From positions 1 to 51,728 of the forward strand of contig CAMCMZ010000019.1 in assembly GCA_945876185.1 (NCBI GenBank): a DNA stretch of 51,728 nucleotides, given 5' to 3'. This DNA is from Candidatus Kuenenia stuttgartensis (GTDB lineage: Bacteria; Planctomycetota; UBA11346). Below are positions 1 through 8,227 of the stretch, piece after piece; position 1 is the first letter of the stretch; every line of letters begins with the position of its first letter. The translations under genes and the position numbers were made by a program. The notes beneath the pieces were generated by a model, which saw nothing but the letters and a program-made list of their open reading frames with translations, ran no database searches and was not told the origin of the DNA.

Positions 1-3000
1 GCGCAATCGGGCTGCCGACGCGCGCGAAGGCCTGTTTCCCCACGGTTTCCGTGCCGGAAGCGATGGCGACCTCGGCGTGCTCGGGGCGTTCCCGGGCGAT
101 GCTGTCCTGCCAGTCGCTGCCGGGTGCCTGGGCGAACAATAGCCCCGACACCGCCAGGGTCGAACCGGGAATGTGCGCCAGCACCACGTAACTGCCTCCG
201 GCCGGGATCGCGATCTGGACCTGGCCGGATCCGGCGACCAACCGGACCGGGATGGTGCCTCCAACCGGTTCGATCACCCGCGTCGAGTTGTAGCGGTAGG
301 CTCCGTTTTCGCGCGTGACCGTGGTTTCCCATCGTGAACGCCAGCAGCGCACTTCGGCTGCGGCCTCGGCGGTGGCCAGGATTCCATCGGGCCGGACCAG
401 GCGCAGGTCAACCGCGCAAACGGCGCCTGCGCTCGCCGGACCGGGCTTCACCATCAGGTAGTGCGGCACCGGATCGATGATCGCGCTGCGGCTCGCACTG
501 ACCGTGCGCCCACCGGCCTCGCTGACCCCGGCGGTGGCCGACAGCCGCCAGGGCCGCGCGGTGGTGCCGGCCCGCTGCAACCGTGGCGCGAGATCAACCT
601 GGTACGACGCCGCTCCCTTGGCATCGAGCTTCTGACCCGGTGCATCGGGCAGGCGGTCGCCGGATGCGCTGGACGACAACCCGACCTCTTTCACCACGTC
701 GGCGTCATCCGCCGTCCACCAGCCGTTCCAATCCCGATGGTGGAAATACAGAGGATCAACCCGCAACGCCAAGGATGACTGCAATCCTTCGCCCGCAGCC
801 CCGAACAGCCAGTCACCCTGGATGGTGAAGGTCAAGGCCCCTGCCGCCATGCGCGGTTCGGCGACGACCTCGGTTTTGTCCTGGGTGTCCGCCGAGCCAG
901 GCAGGTGCAGCGCGACGCGCAAACGTTCGGGGATGAAGTCCTCGACCTGGATGGAGTCACTGCCGAGTTCCACCCCGCCGGGGATTCCGATGGTGAAGCG
1001 CCAGCGACCGGTCATGGCGGTATCAGGCAGGGCGGGATCCCAACCGGCGCAGCCGTCCCCATCCAGGTTGAAATCGCGGGTGGTGAACACCCGCCCATCC
1101 GGCCGGTAGGCGGTCCAGCGCACCGGAAACGGTGGTGGTACGGCGCCATCGGCGGCGCGCACGATGGCGCGCAGATGGACGGTCTCGCCGGGCCGGATCA
1201 GACCGCGATCGGGATGGACGAAGGCCTCCTGCACGTTCCAGGGCCGGCCGCCGGTGTCGGCGATCGGATCGCGCAGGCCACCCTGGTGCAGGTCGAGCCA
1301 GGTCAGGCCGTGGTTGCGACCACGTTCATCGTTCGCCGTCCCTTCCGGCATCCGGCTGGCGATCAGCACCGCCGGGGTGTCGGTCGCATCCAGACGCAGA
1401 TCGCCGAAACGCACCAGGCCATCGTCGTCGGTGGTTCCCGACCAGCGTTCGATGAGCGCCGAGGTCGGACCGCGCCCGCCCAGTTCCTGCTGCTTGCCGC
1501 TGAACAACCGCACCTTCACCCGCGATTGCGGCAGCCCGGTGGCCAGGCTGGTCACCCAGGCGACGGCCTCGTCTTTGCCCAGGCGGGCGGACAGCGCGAG
1601 GTCGCTCAGCGACACGACGCAGGTGCTGGACTGGAGGTAGGCCCATTGGTGCAACGGCACCAGGGCATCGCGACGTTCGGCGTCGAGTTCGAGCTGATAA
1701 ACCCCGTCAGCCGCCGCGCCGATCGGCAGCATCTCGTCGAGGCGCAGCACAAGGTCATGGACCGTGTTCACCGTTGCCGGCACCGCCAGGAAGCGATCGA
1801 CGAGAGGTTGCCCCAGGTGCGGGACACTGCGATGAACGGTACGCCAGGCGACGAGGTTGCTGTCATACATGCGGTGGATGCGCAACCGCACCTTGGCGAG
1901 GTTCTGCACCTTGGCCGCAATGCTGCGATTGCCCTGGGAACCGAGGTGGCCGCCGTCGTGGACGAACCACACCTGGGGATTCAGGTCGGGTGCGATCGCC
2001 GCCAGGGTTTCGCGTCGAGGCATGCGACCGCTGCCTTCGCCCGCCACCGGTGCGATGACCACGCCATAACGGATCCCGGCCTTAAAGTCGCCGTGGAATT
2101 CGAAGCGGGTTCCGTCTGCGGATCCTCCGCCGCTGCCTCCTTCGACCCGGCCAAGCGACAAGGCGACGGACGGATCAGTCTTCACCGCCGCCGTGACCAC
2201 GTCGCTGCGCAGGGCCCGGTTGAACTCCAACCGCAGCACCGGTTGGCGATTGTAGCCAGCGACGAATTCCACTTGGGTGCAGCGGACCTCATCCCAGAGC
2301 GTGACCGGCTGCTGCACCTCGGTTTCCAACCCGAGCGGCCCCACCGAGCTGGCGAAACCCTTGGGCAGATGCACGCCGACGTCGAGTTTGACCTGGCGCG
2401 GCAACGGCGCGGTGCGCAGCCGCACGGTGTCCGCCTGGGTATCGCCTTCGACCCGGACGGGGACGGCGGAACCGTCGGGATGCTTGAGTTGCACCGCGCG
2501 CGCCAGCGCATCCGCGACGACGGGATGGTTGAAACGGAATTCCAGCACCTGGCTGCCGTCGTCGCCCAGGTCGACGGCGCGGCAGCCGAGCAGGGCCAGG
2601 GCCGGGCTATGGAATCGGAACGTGGCCGCCGCCGGCAGCCGCGTGCCATCCTGGCCGCGCACCGCATCGCGGGCGAGGGTGCAGGTGTAGCGCGTCGCCG
2701 GCGCGAGCGGCGCCGTAGCGGTGAACACCAGCGTGCGGTCCGCATCCCAACGCCAGGCCCCGGCGAGTGCCGGCGCAAAAGCCGCCGCAGGCTGCGGACC
2801 AGAGGTGTCCATGGCCCGGTCGAAACGCAGGTGCAGTTCGGTGCCGCCGGGTTCGCCAAGCACCAACCCCGGACCCGTTTGGGCCCGACCGACCGGCACC
2901 ACGCCGTCATAGGCGAAGTTCGCCGGCGCGACCTGGAGCGACGGTTCGCGGCTGAGCACGCTCCGCCAATCGACCATCCAGCCAACCAGGTTGACGCAGG

Positions 3001-3031
3001 AAATGACGACCAGGGCGATCCAGAAGCGCAT
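1..3031 (-). CDS. Bacterial alpha-2-macroglobulin (partial, C-terminus outside window)
   Basis: About 1010 codons read without a stop from an ATG at 3031 to the window edge, so the C-terminus is missing. An AAAGAGG ribosome site lies a few bases before the ATG. The N-terminus (MRFWIALVVISC) is a short signal: V-I-S-C at residues 9-12 is lipobox-like, though the residues after Cys12 stay hydrophobic, so a signal anchor is possible. The first ~300 residues hold Ig/MG-like beta domains. Near residue 610 comes the macroglobulin signature HPDRGLIRPGETVHLRA, the usual macroglobulin MG2-type strand. Bacterial homologues (YfhM/ECAM type) are periplasmic protease traps of about 1600 residues that often carry a CxEQ thioester and sit next to pbpC. 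The thioester region and the downstream neighbour lie outside the window, so neither can be checked. Confidence 0.85.
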   Translation of the reverse strand, partial: MRFWIALVVISCVNLVGWMVDWRSVLSREPSLQVAPANFAYDGVVPVGRAQTGPGLVLGEPGGTELHLRFDRAMDTSGPQPAAAFAPALAGAWRWDADRTLVFTATAPLAPATRYTCTLARDAVRGQDGTRLPAAATFRFHSPALALLGCRAVDLGDDGSQVLEFRFNHPVVADALARAVQLKHPDGSAVPVRVEGDTQADTVRLRTAPLPRQVKLDVGVHLPKGFASSVGPLGLETEVQQPVTLWDEVRCTQVEFVAGYNRQPVLRLEFNRALRSDVVTAAVKTDPSVALSLGRVEGGSGGGSADGTRFEFHGDFKAGIRYGVVIAPVAGEGSGRMPRRETLAAIAPDLNPQVWFVHDGGHLGSQGNRSIAAKVQNLAKVRLRIHRMYDSNLVAWRTVHRSVPHLGQPLVDRFLAVPATVNTVHDLVLRLDEMLPIGAAADGVYQLELDAERRDALVPLHQWAYLQSSTCVVSLSDLALSARLGKDEAVAWVTSLATGLPQSRVKVRLFSGKQQELGGRGPTSALIERWSGTTDDDGLVRFGDLRLDATDTPAVLIASRMPEGTANDERGRNHGLTWLDLHQGGLRDPIADTGGRPWNVQEAFVHPDRGLIRPGETVHLRAIVRAADGAVPPPFPVRWTAYRPDGRVFTTRDFNLDGDGCAGWDPALPDTAMTGRWRFTIGIPGGVELGSDSIQVEDFIPERLRVALHLPGSADTQDKTEVVAEPRMAAGALTFTIQGDWLFGAAGEGLQSSLALRVDPLYFHHRDWNGWWTADDADVVKEVGLSSSASGDRLPDAPGQKLDAKGAASYQVDLAPRLQRAGTTARPWRLSATAGVSEAGGRTVSASRSAIIDPVPHYLMVKPGPASAGAVCAVDLRLVRPDGILATAEAAAEVRCWRSRWETTVTRENGAYRYNSTRVIEPVGGTIPVRLVAGSGQVQIAIPAGGSYVVLAHIPGSTLAVSGLLFAQAPGSDWQDSIARERPEHAEVAIASGTETVGKQAFARVGSPIA

Positions 3032-3330
3032 GAGAGCCTCTTTCGGCGGGGAACGGGCAGGTGGACGGTGACGCGAGGGGATTGCTGCCGACCGTATCTG
3101 CGCCGTGCTTCCCGCAAGGGGTCGGCTTTGGTGGTGCGCGGCGGCACGAAAGGCGGCCATCCGGGCCAGTCGCATCTGCCTCGCCTGATTTTTTTCCGAC
3201 TCAGCTTGACCGCATCGATCTTGGCCGGCTTGGAACACCATCGCGATGAGCGGATAGGCGAGTGCTCAACAAGATCAGCAGGATGATTCCGCTGCTCGGA
3301 TACCCGGTATTTTCGATTCCTGGCCTGGGG
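3032..3330. other. Intergenic stretch without recognisable gene
   Basis: About 300 bases lie between two minus-strand genes. The short open frames here show no recognisable protein family and no good ribosome site. The stretch must contain the promoter of the macroglobulin gene and the 3' end of the GT2-GtrA transcript, but I see no convincing hairpin terminator or promoter boxes. Confidence 0.5.
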
Positions 3331-4431
3331 TCACGGTTCAGTCCAGGTGATCCGTCGATTGAGCGTGAAATTCCATACGGTTGCCACGGCGATTCCGAAG
3401 AGCGAGGCGAAATAGATGTTCATCATCCCGTGGGTGACCAGACGCAGACCCTGACCGACTGACCAACTGATGAATGCGCCGGTTGAACAGACCAAGGTGA
3501 ACCGAGACAGGCCGACCAACCATGGCCCCAGATTGCGGTGGCGTTGGGCTGAGAAGGTCCACCGGTTGTCGAAGGTGTAATTCCACAATATCGCGATGAG
3601 GATGGCCAGGGCCGAAGCCCAGCCAGACTCGCCCGTGCGCAAGGCCGGGATCATGCGCAGCAGGTGCAGAGCAAGCAATTGTACGCCGACCCCGGAAAGG
3701 CCGACCATCGCGTATTTGACGAAGGTGGACGACAGCCGCTCACCGAATCGCAGGTCCCACAGTTCTGCGAGGTAGTCGAGCAACACCCCAGAATCGAGCT
3801 TGCTATTGCCATGCACGCGAATCCCGAACGAGAACGGCACGTCGGCCACCCGGGCTGTGGGCGCACGGTGCAACAGGGCCATGAGGATCTTGAAGCCACG
3901 AGGTTTCAAGGCGCTGGCGGTGGCGATGAAGACCGGCCTGCGCAGAGCAAAAAAGCCGCTCATCGGGTCGGTGGTTGCTACCGAAAGCAGGCGCTGGGCC
4001 GCTGAGGTCGCCAGGCGCGACCCCCACAGCCGCACCCCGCCCCAGGTGCCAGTTGTCCCTCCGGTGGTATATCGACTGGCAACGGCGACATCAGCCTCGT
4101 CGAGCGCGCGCAGCAGCTGCGGAATGATCTGCGGGTCGTGCTGCAAATCGCCGTCCATGCAGATCAGATTTGCGCCGCGCGCGAGGGAAAATCCATCGAT
4201 CACCGCACTTGCCAGTCCACGTTTGCCGACCCGACGATAGGCGCGCAACCAGGGCCGGGTGACGGCCAACGCTTCGACGACCTCCCAGGTTCGGTCGGGG
4301 CTATCATCATCGACGATGATCAATTCGAAAGGTGCTGATCCCATCGCAGCAGCAATGCGGTCCACCAAGGGCTCCATGTTGGCGCGCTCGTTGAAGGTTG
4401 GCACAATGATGGAGCAGGCGAGGTGCGTCAT
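3331..4431 (-). CDS. Polyprenol-phosphate glycosyltransferase (GT2) fused to GtrA membrane domain
   Basis: 366 residues from an ATG at 4431, with AAGG about 8 bases upstream; an in-frame TTG at 4479 would add 16 residues that do not look like the family. Residues ~5-235 are a DPM1-like GT2 domain: IIVPTFNERANM at the start, LIIVDDDSPDRTWE (nucleotide-binding Asp pair), then CMDGDLQHDP (the metal-binding DxD region). Residues ~240-360 form a GtrA domain with four hydrophobic helices (e.g. AILIAILWNYTFDNRWTF and the final WNFTLNRRITW). Fusions of this kind transfer a sugar from a nucleotide donor to a polyprenyl-phosphate carrier and help move it across the inner membrane, for surface-glycan decoration. 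It is divergent from the membrane protein at 4536 and about 1.9 kb from the polysaccharide operon, to which it could supply lipid-linked sugar. The sugar cannot be deduced. Confidence 0.88.
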   Translation of the reverse strand: MTHLACSIIVPTFNERANMEPLVDRIAAAMGSAPFELIIVDDDSPDRTWEVVEALAVTRPWLRAYRRVGKRGLASAVIDGFSLARGANLICMDGDLQHDPQIIPQLLRALDEADVAVASRYTTGGTTGTWGGVRLWGSRLATSAAQRLLSVATTDPMSGFFALRRPVFIATASALKPRGFKILMALLHRAPTARVADVPFSFGIRVHGNSKLDSGVLLDYLAELWDLRFGERLSSTFVKYAMVGLSGVGVQLLALHLLRMIPALRTGESGWASALAILIAILWNYTFDNRWTFSAQRHRNLGPWLVGLSRFTLVCSTGAFISWSVGQGLRLVTHGMMNIYFASLFGIAVATVWNFTLNRRITWTEP

Positions 4432-4535
4432 GAAGGACCTTGAGGGATTGGAACCTAAAGCCTGACCGTACGATGGCAACGCAAGTGTTCTTTTAAACCC
4501 CTTGTGGTGAAGTCTCGCTGAGGCAGGGTGATATC

Positions 4536-6140
4536 ATGGGCATCATGAACTTTGCCATTCGGCCACAATCGTCGTGGGGATCCGTCACTTGGGTCCTGAT
4601 TCCGGCCGCTGCCGTCTTGGTTCCCTTGGCGGTTGGCGTCAGCGCGGGCTGGTTGCCGACGGTGCTGGGTCGGTCGACGTTGCTGCTTGCCCTAGCCCTG
4701 TCAGCGGTAGCTGCGTGCTCGCTCATCCGCCGGCAATCCCCGCTGCCCGGTGAGGGCGATCGTGGATGGAATTGGCTGTGGGTAAGCATCGGCTTGGCCG
4801 TGGCCGGCGTCGGCATCGATCGTTGGTTGGCCGCCGAGATCAATGCCGTGGACTTCACGGTGTTCTTCGACCGCCCGATCCAGCGTCTTGCCACCATCGG
4901 TGAACTGGCGGTCGAAGAGGCCGATTCCCCTTCGTTCTCATGGCGCAGCCAGTTCGCCGTCCATGGATTCTGGATCCTGATACCGGTCAGTTGGTTGTAC
5001 CACCTGATGGAAAGCCCCCTTTGGTTGCATGCCCTTACTGGGCTATGCGTGGCAATGGGGGCCTTTCACCTGGCGCGAGCCGCGCATCACCTGGGTGCTG
5101 GTCCTGCGTTAGCGGTGGCGACGGGCATCGCCCTCGCTGGCCATGACAGCACCGCCCGGGCAGTGAACTACGGCTTCCATCCCGAATTGTTTTATCTGTG
5201 GGCCATCGCGTGGATGCTTGATGCCGGCCTCGCCGGACGTCGGTTGACCTTTGCCTGTGCGGTGCTCATGGCGGTATCGGTGAAGGAAGATGCCTTCATG
5301 CCCGTGACTGCCGCCGCCATCGGCTTGGCCCTGCACCGCTGGCGAGCGATGTCGTGGTCTGATCGCGCCTGGTTCCTTGCCGCCCCGGTACTCATCGGCG
5401 GATTGTCACTCATCGCCTTCCAGAAACTGGCTATGCGGCACTACCTGGGTTCAGAAACCGCGACCTATGCCTGGATGTGGTCGCACTGGGGTCCGACGCA
5501 ACTCCAAGCCGTGCTCGGGATGCTGGTTGCCCCGCACCGCGTCCTGGCCGAGGTTTATACTTCGGGAATTTGGAAGGTTCTGACGCCAACCCTGATCCTT
5601 CCCCTGCTCGGCTGGCGCTGGTGCATTGGCATCGTACCCGTGCTGGTCCTTTACGCCCTGTCAGCCTGCGAGCCAATGCGCACGTTCACCGTGTACTACG
5701 GCGCCATGGCAGTGCCTTTCCTGGTTCTGGCCTCGGCGGCCGGCATCATTGGCATCGCAAACTGCTGGCCAGATCGCGCTAGCGCCCTGCGGAATGCCGG
5801 CGCGATGTTGCTCGTCGGCTCCTGCCTTATCGGCGGCGGCTATATGCTCAGACCAATACGCAGCGAAACGACCGAACTTGCCAAGGTCCTGGCCAGACTG
5901 GACGGGCCGACCACGGTCCACCTCCAGGGCGCCCTGCTGCCGCATGCCGGTTACGATCGGCGCTTCCAGCTCCTCAACCGGCGGACGATGCAGGGCGACG
6001 GCATCGTCGTCATCGCCCCAGGACTCAACCCATATCCGCTCCAACGCGAAGAATTGCTACGACTTGTGCAAAACTCCACGGTGGTCGCCGCCTCGCCAAG
6101 CGGCAGGGTGTTGGCGCTTCGCTTTGAAGGTGGCGGCTGA
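4536..6140 (+). CDS. Multi-pass membrane protein, DUF2079-like
   Basis: 534 residues, starting at an ATG 7 bases after AGGG; a second ATG three codons on is also possible. The protein has about ten hydrophobic helices. Features reminiscent of DUF2079 proteins are the first-loop motif DFTVFFDRPIQ, the NYGFHPE motif near residue 215 and VKEDAFM near residue 250. These proteins resemble GT-C glycosyltransferases in layout (acidic residues in the first external loop, C-terminal soluble part), but no activity has been established for the family. The C-terminal ~90 residues (after the last helix near residue 440) are likely periplasmic. It is divergent from the GT2-GtrA gene across 104 bases and ends 159 bases before the CDP-tyvelose genes, so a role in glycan assembly is likely but inferred only from context. 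Confidence 0.72.
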   Translation: MGIMNFAIRPQSSWGSVTWVLIPAAAVLVPLAVGVSAGWLPTVLGRSTLLLALALSAVAACSLIRRQSPLPGEGDRGWNWLWVSIGLAVAGVGIDRWLAAEINAVDFTVFFDRPIQRLATIGELAVEEADSPSFSWRSQFAVHGFWILIPVSWLYHLMESPLWLHALTGLCVAMGAFHLARAAHHLGAGPALAVATGIALAGHDSTARAVNYGFHPELFYLWAIAWMLDAGLAGRRLTFACAVLMAVSVKEDAFMPVTAAAIGLALHRWRAMSWSDRAWFLAAPVLIGGLSLIAFQKLAMRHYLGSETATYAWMWSHWGPTQLQAVLGMLVAPHRVLAEVYTSGIWKVLTPTLILPLLGWRWCIGIVPVLVLYALSACEPMRTFTVYYGAMAVPFLVLASAAGIIGIANCWPDRASALRNAGAMLLVGSCLIGGGYMLRPIRSETTELAKVLARLDGPTTVHLQGALLPHAGYDRRFQLLNRRTMQGDGIVVIAPGLNPYPLQREELLRLVQNSTVVAASPSGRVLALRFEGGG

Positions 6141-6299
6141 AGTTACCTGGGTCCGTAGCCGACGGACTCCTAGTCCAAGCCACTGCAAGAGGATTGAAAC
6201 CACCGTGCATCCCTGGCCAGGAATCTGACCTCAAGGCCCCTTCGCCACCCTCTTTCCCCCCGCCGCAAGCCCCGCAGGATGCCACGCCACGGAGGAGGC

Positions 6300-7115
6300 A
6301 TGGCTCACGATGGCCGCGACGAAATACCCCCCGCGATGATCCTGTGCGGCGGCCAGGGCACCCGCCTGCGCGATGTCAGCGAGGTGCTGCCGAAGCCGAT
6401 GGTGCCGGTCGGCAACCAGCCGATCCTCTGGCACATCATGAAGACCTACGCGGCATTTGGCGTCAGGCGCTTCATCCTCTGCCTGGGCTACAAGCGCGAA
6501 ACCATCATCGATTATTTCCTGAACTATCGTTCCCATGCCTGCGACCTGACCGTGAGGCTGGGCCCGAACGGCGGCGTCGCCTACCATGGCAGCCATGCGG
6601 AGGAGGACTGGGAGGTCGTGCTCGCCGACACCGGCGAACGCGCCATGACCGGCTGCCGCGTCGCGCGCGCGGTGCGGCATCTGCGTGCCAGCGATCAGCG
6701 ATTCTTCCTGACCTATGGCGACGGCGTGGCCGACATCGACGTGACGGCATTGCGCGAACGCCACCAGGCCGCCGGCAAGACCATCACCGTCACCGCCGTC
6801 CATCCCGCCAGCCGCTTCGGTGAGCTGCATCTGGATGGCGACACGGTCACGGGTTTCCATGAGAAGCCGCAGACCGAGGCTGGCCTCATCAACGGCGGCT
6901 ACATGGTGGTCGAGCGCGAGTTCGTGAGCCGCTACCTCAAGGACGATGAAAACCTGATCCTGGAGCAGGAACCGATGCGCTCCGCAACGCGTGACGGCGG
7001 CATGGCTGCCTATGTCCACCACGGCTTCTGGCAGTGCATGGACACCCTGCGCGAGTACCAGTTGCTGAATCAGCTCTGGGCCGGCGGGAACGCGCCCTGG
7101 ACGAAGCGATGGTGA
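6300..7115 (+). CDS. rfbF: Glucose-1-phosphate cytidylyltransferase
   Basis: 271 residues. I chose the ATG at 6300 because GGAGGAGG directly precedes it; an in-frame ATG 21 bases upstream has no such site. Residues ~18-30 hold the nucleotidyltransferase signature ILCGGQGTRLRDVSE, followed by LPKPMVPVGNQPILWHIM, FFLTYGDGVADID (metal-binding Asp) and FHEKP. These are typical of RfbF/DdhA. It makes CDP-glucose from CTP and glucose-1-phosphate, the first committed step to CDP-3,6-dideoxyhexoses, in the cytoplasm. The 3' end overlaps rfbG by 7 bases, so it is the first gene of a tightly coupled set. Length matches the family (about 257 residues) apart from a slightly longer N-terminus. Confidence 0.93.
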   Translation: MAHDGRDEIPPAMILCGGQGTRLRDVSEVLPKPMVPVGNQPILWHIMKTYAAFGVRRFILCLGYKRETIIDYFLNYRSHACDLTVRLGPNGGVAYHGSHAEEDWEVVLADTGERAMTGCRVARAVRHLRASDQRFFLTYGDGVADIDVTALRERHQAAGKTITVTAVHPASRFGELHLDGDTVTGFHEKPQTEAGLINGGYMVVEREFVSRYLKDDENLILEQEPMRSATRDGGMAAYVHHGFWQCMDTLREYQLLNQLWAGGNAPWTKRW

Positions 7116-8227
7116 GCCCAGCTTCGATCGGCACCTGGGCCGGCCGGCGCGTACTGGTCACCGGCCACACCGGCTTCAAGGGTTCATGGCTCAGCCACTG
7201 GCTGCTCGCCGAGGGCGCCGACGTCGCGGGCTACGCCCTGGCGCCCGACACCACGCCGGCGCTCTTCAACCTGCTCGGCCTCGCCCAGCGACTGCGCCAC
7301 ATCGAAGCCGACGTGCGCGATGCTGGGCGCCTCGCGGCTGAGGTCGCCGCTTTCCGGCCCGAGGTTGTGCTCCATCTCGCGGCCCAACCGCTGGTGCGGC
7401 GCAGCTACCGCGAGCCGCGCCAGACCTGGGAGACCAACGTCCTCGGCACGGTGAATCTGCTGGAGGCCGTGCGTGCGTGCGACGCAGTGCGCGCCTGCGT
7501 CGTGGTGACCTCCGACAAGTGCTACGAGAACCGCGAATGGCTGTGGGGCTACCGCGAGGACGAAGCGCTGGGCGGGCACGATCCGTACAGTTCATCGAAG
7601 GGTGCGGCCGAACTCGCGGTCGCGAGCTGGCGCCGGTCGTTTCCGGGCGGGGTGCGCCTGGCCAGCGCCCGCGCCGGCAACGTGATCGGCGGCGGCGACT
7701 GGTCCGCCGATCGCATCGTCACCGATTTCATCCTCGCGATCCAGGCCGGGCAACCGCTGCGCCTGCGCAATCCCCACGCGACGCGGCCGTGGCAGCACGT
7801 GCTGGAGCCGCTGTCGGGCTACCTCACCCTGGCCGATCGTCTGCTGGAATCCGACGGAGACCGCTGCGCGGAAGCGTGGAACTTCGGTCCGTCCGACGCC
7901 TCGGTGACCACAGTGGCCGAACTGGCGCGGCTGCTCGTCGCCGCCTGGGGTGTCGGTGCGGTGGACGCTAGCACGGTGGCGCCTCCGCTGCACGAGGCTG
8001 GCTTGCTCAAGCTCGACGCGAGCAAGGCCGCCGCCCGCCTGGGCTGGCGCGGCCGCTGGGACGTGGTCGAGACCGCCACGCGCACCGCCCGCTGGTACCG
8101 TGCGCTCACTGAAGGCGCCGACGCCCGCGCTCTGGTCGATGCCGATCTCGCGGCATTTTCTGCTGCCGCAGCGGCAGCCAGTCGAGCCGCCATCCACCTC
8201 GGCCGCAGCGATGGAACCCATGACTGA
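7109..8227 (+). CDS. rfbG: CDP-glucose 4,6-dehydratase
   Basis: 372 residues from an ATG at 7109 that overlaps the rfbF stop. A longer reading from 7034 lies inside rfbF and is not needed. The Rossmann motif VTGHTGFKGSWLSHWL at residues ~17-32 is specific to CDP-glucose dehydratases. Next come HLAAQPLVRRSY, the VVTSDKCYENREW segment, the catalytic YxxxK (YSSSK) and RAGNVIGGGDWSADRI. It converts CDP-glucose to CDP-4-keto-6-deoxyglucose using bound NAD. It sits between rfbF and rfbH in one operon, with overlapping ends on both sides. Length and motifs are normal. Confidence 0.94.
   Translation: MVSPASIGTWAGRRVLVTGHTGFKGSWLSHWLLAEGADVAGYALAPDTTPALFNLLGLAQRLRHIEADVRDAGRLAAEVAAFRPEVVLHLAAQPLVRRSYREPRQTWETNVLGTVNLLEAVRACDAVRACVVVTSDKCYENREWLWGYREDEALGGHDPYSSSKGAAELAVASWRRSFPGGVRLASARAGNVIGGGDWSADRIVTDFILAIQAGQPLRLRNPHATRPWQHVLEPLSGYLTLADRLLESDGDRCAEAWNFGPSDASVTTVAELARLLVAAWGVGAVDASTVAPPLHEAGLLKLDASKAAARLGWRGRWDVVETATRTARWYRALTEGADARALVDADLAAFSAAAAAASRAAIHLGRSDGTHD

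Noticed and set aside
905..3286. 793-codon plus-strand open frame
   Set aside because: It is antisense to the alpha-2-macroglobulin gene, whose minus-strand reading has recognisable family motifs and a signal sequence. The plus frame has no family resemblance and is a GC-rich shadow.
6151..6167. GTCCGT-AGCCG-ACGGAC hairpin after the DUF2079-like gene
   Set aside because: Only 6 bp and no T-run. It could be a weak terminator, but there is too little to call.
6180..6205. GGATTGAAAC motif reminiscent of a CRISPR repeat end
   Set aside because: Only one copy and no regularly spaced repeats or cas genes nearby.
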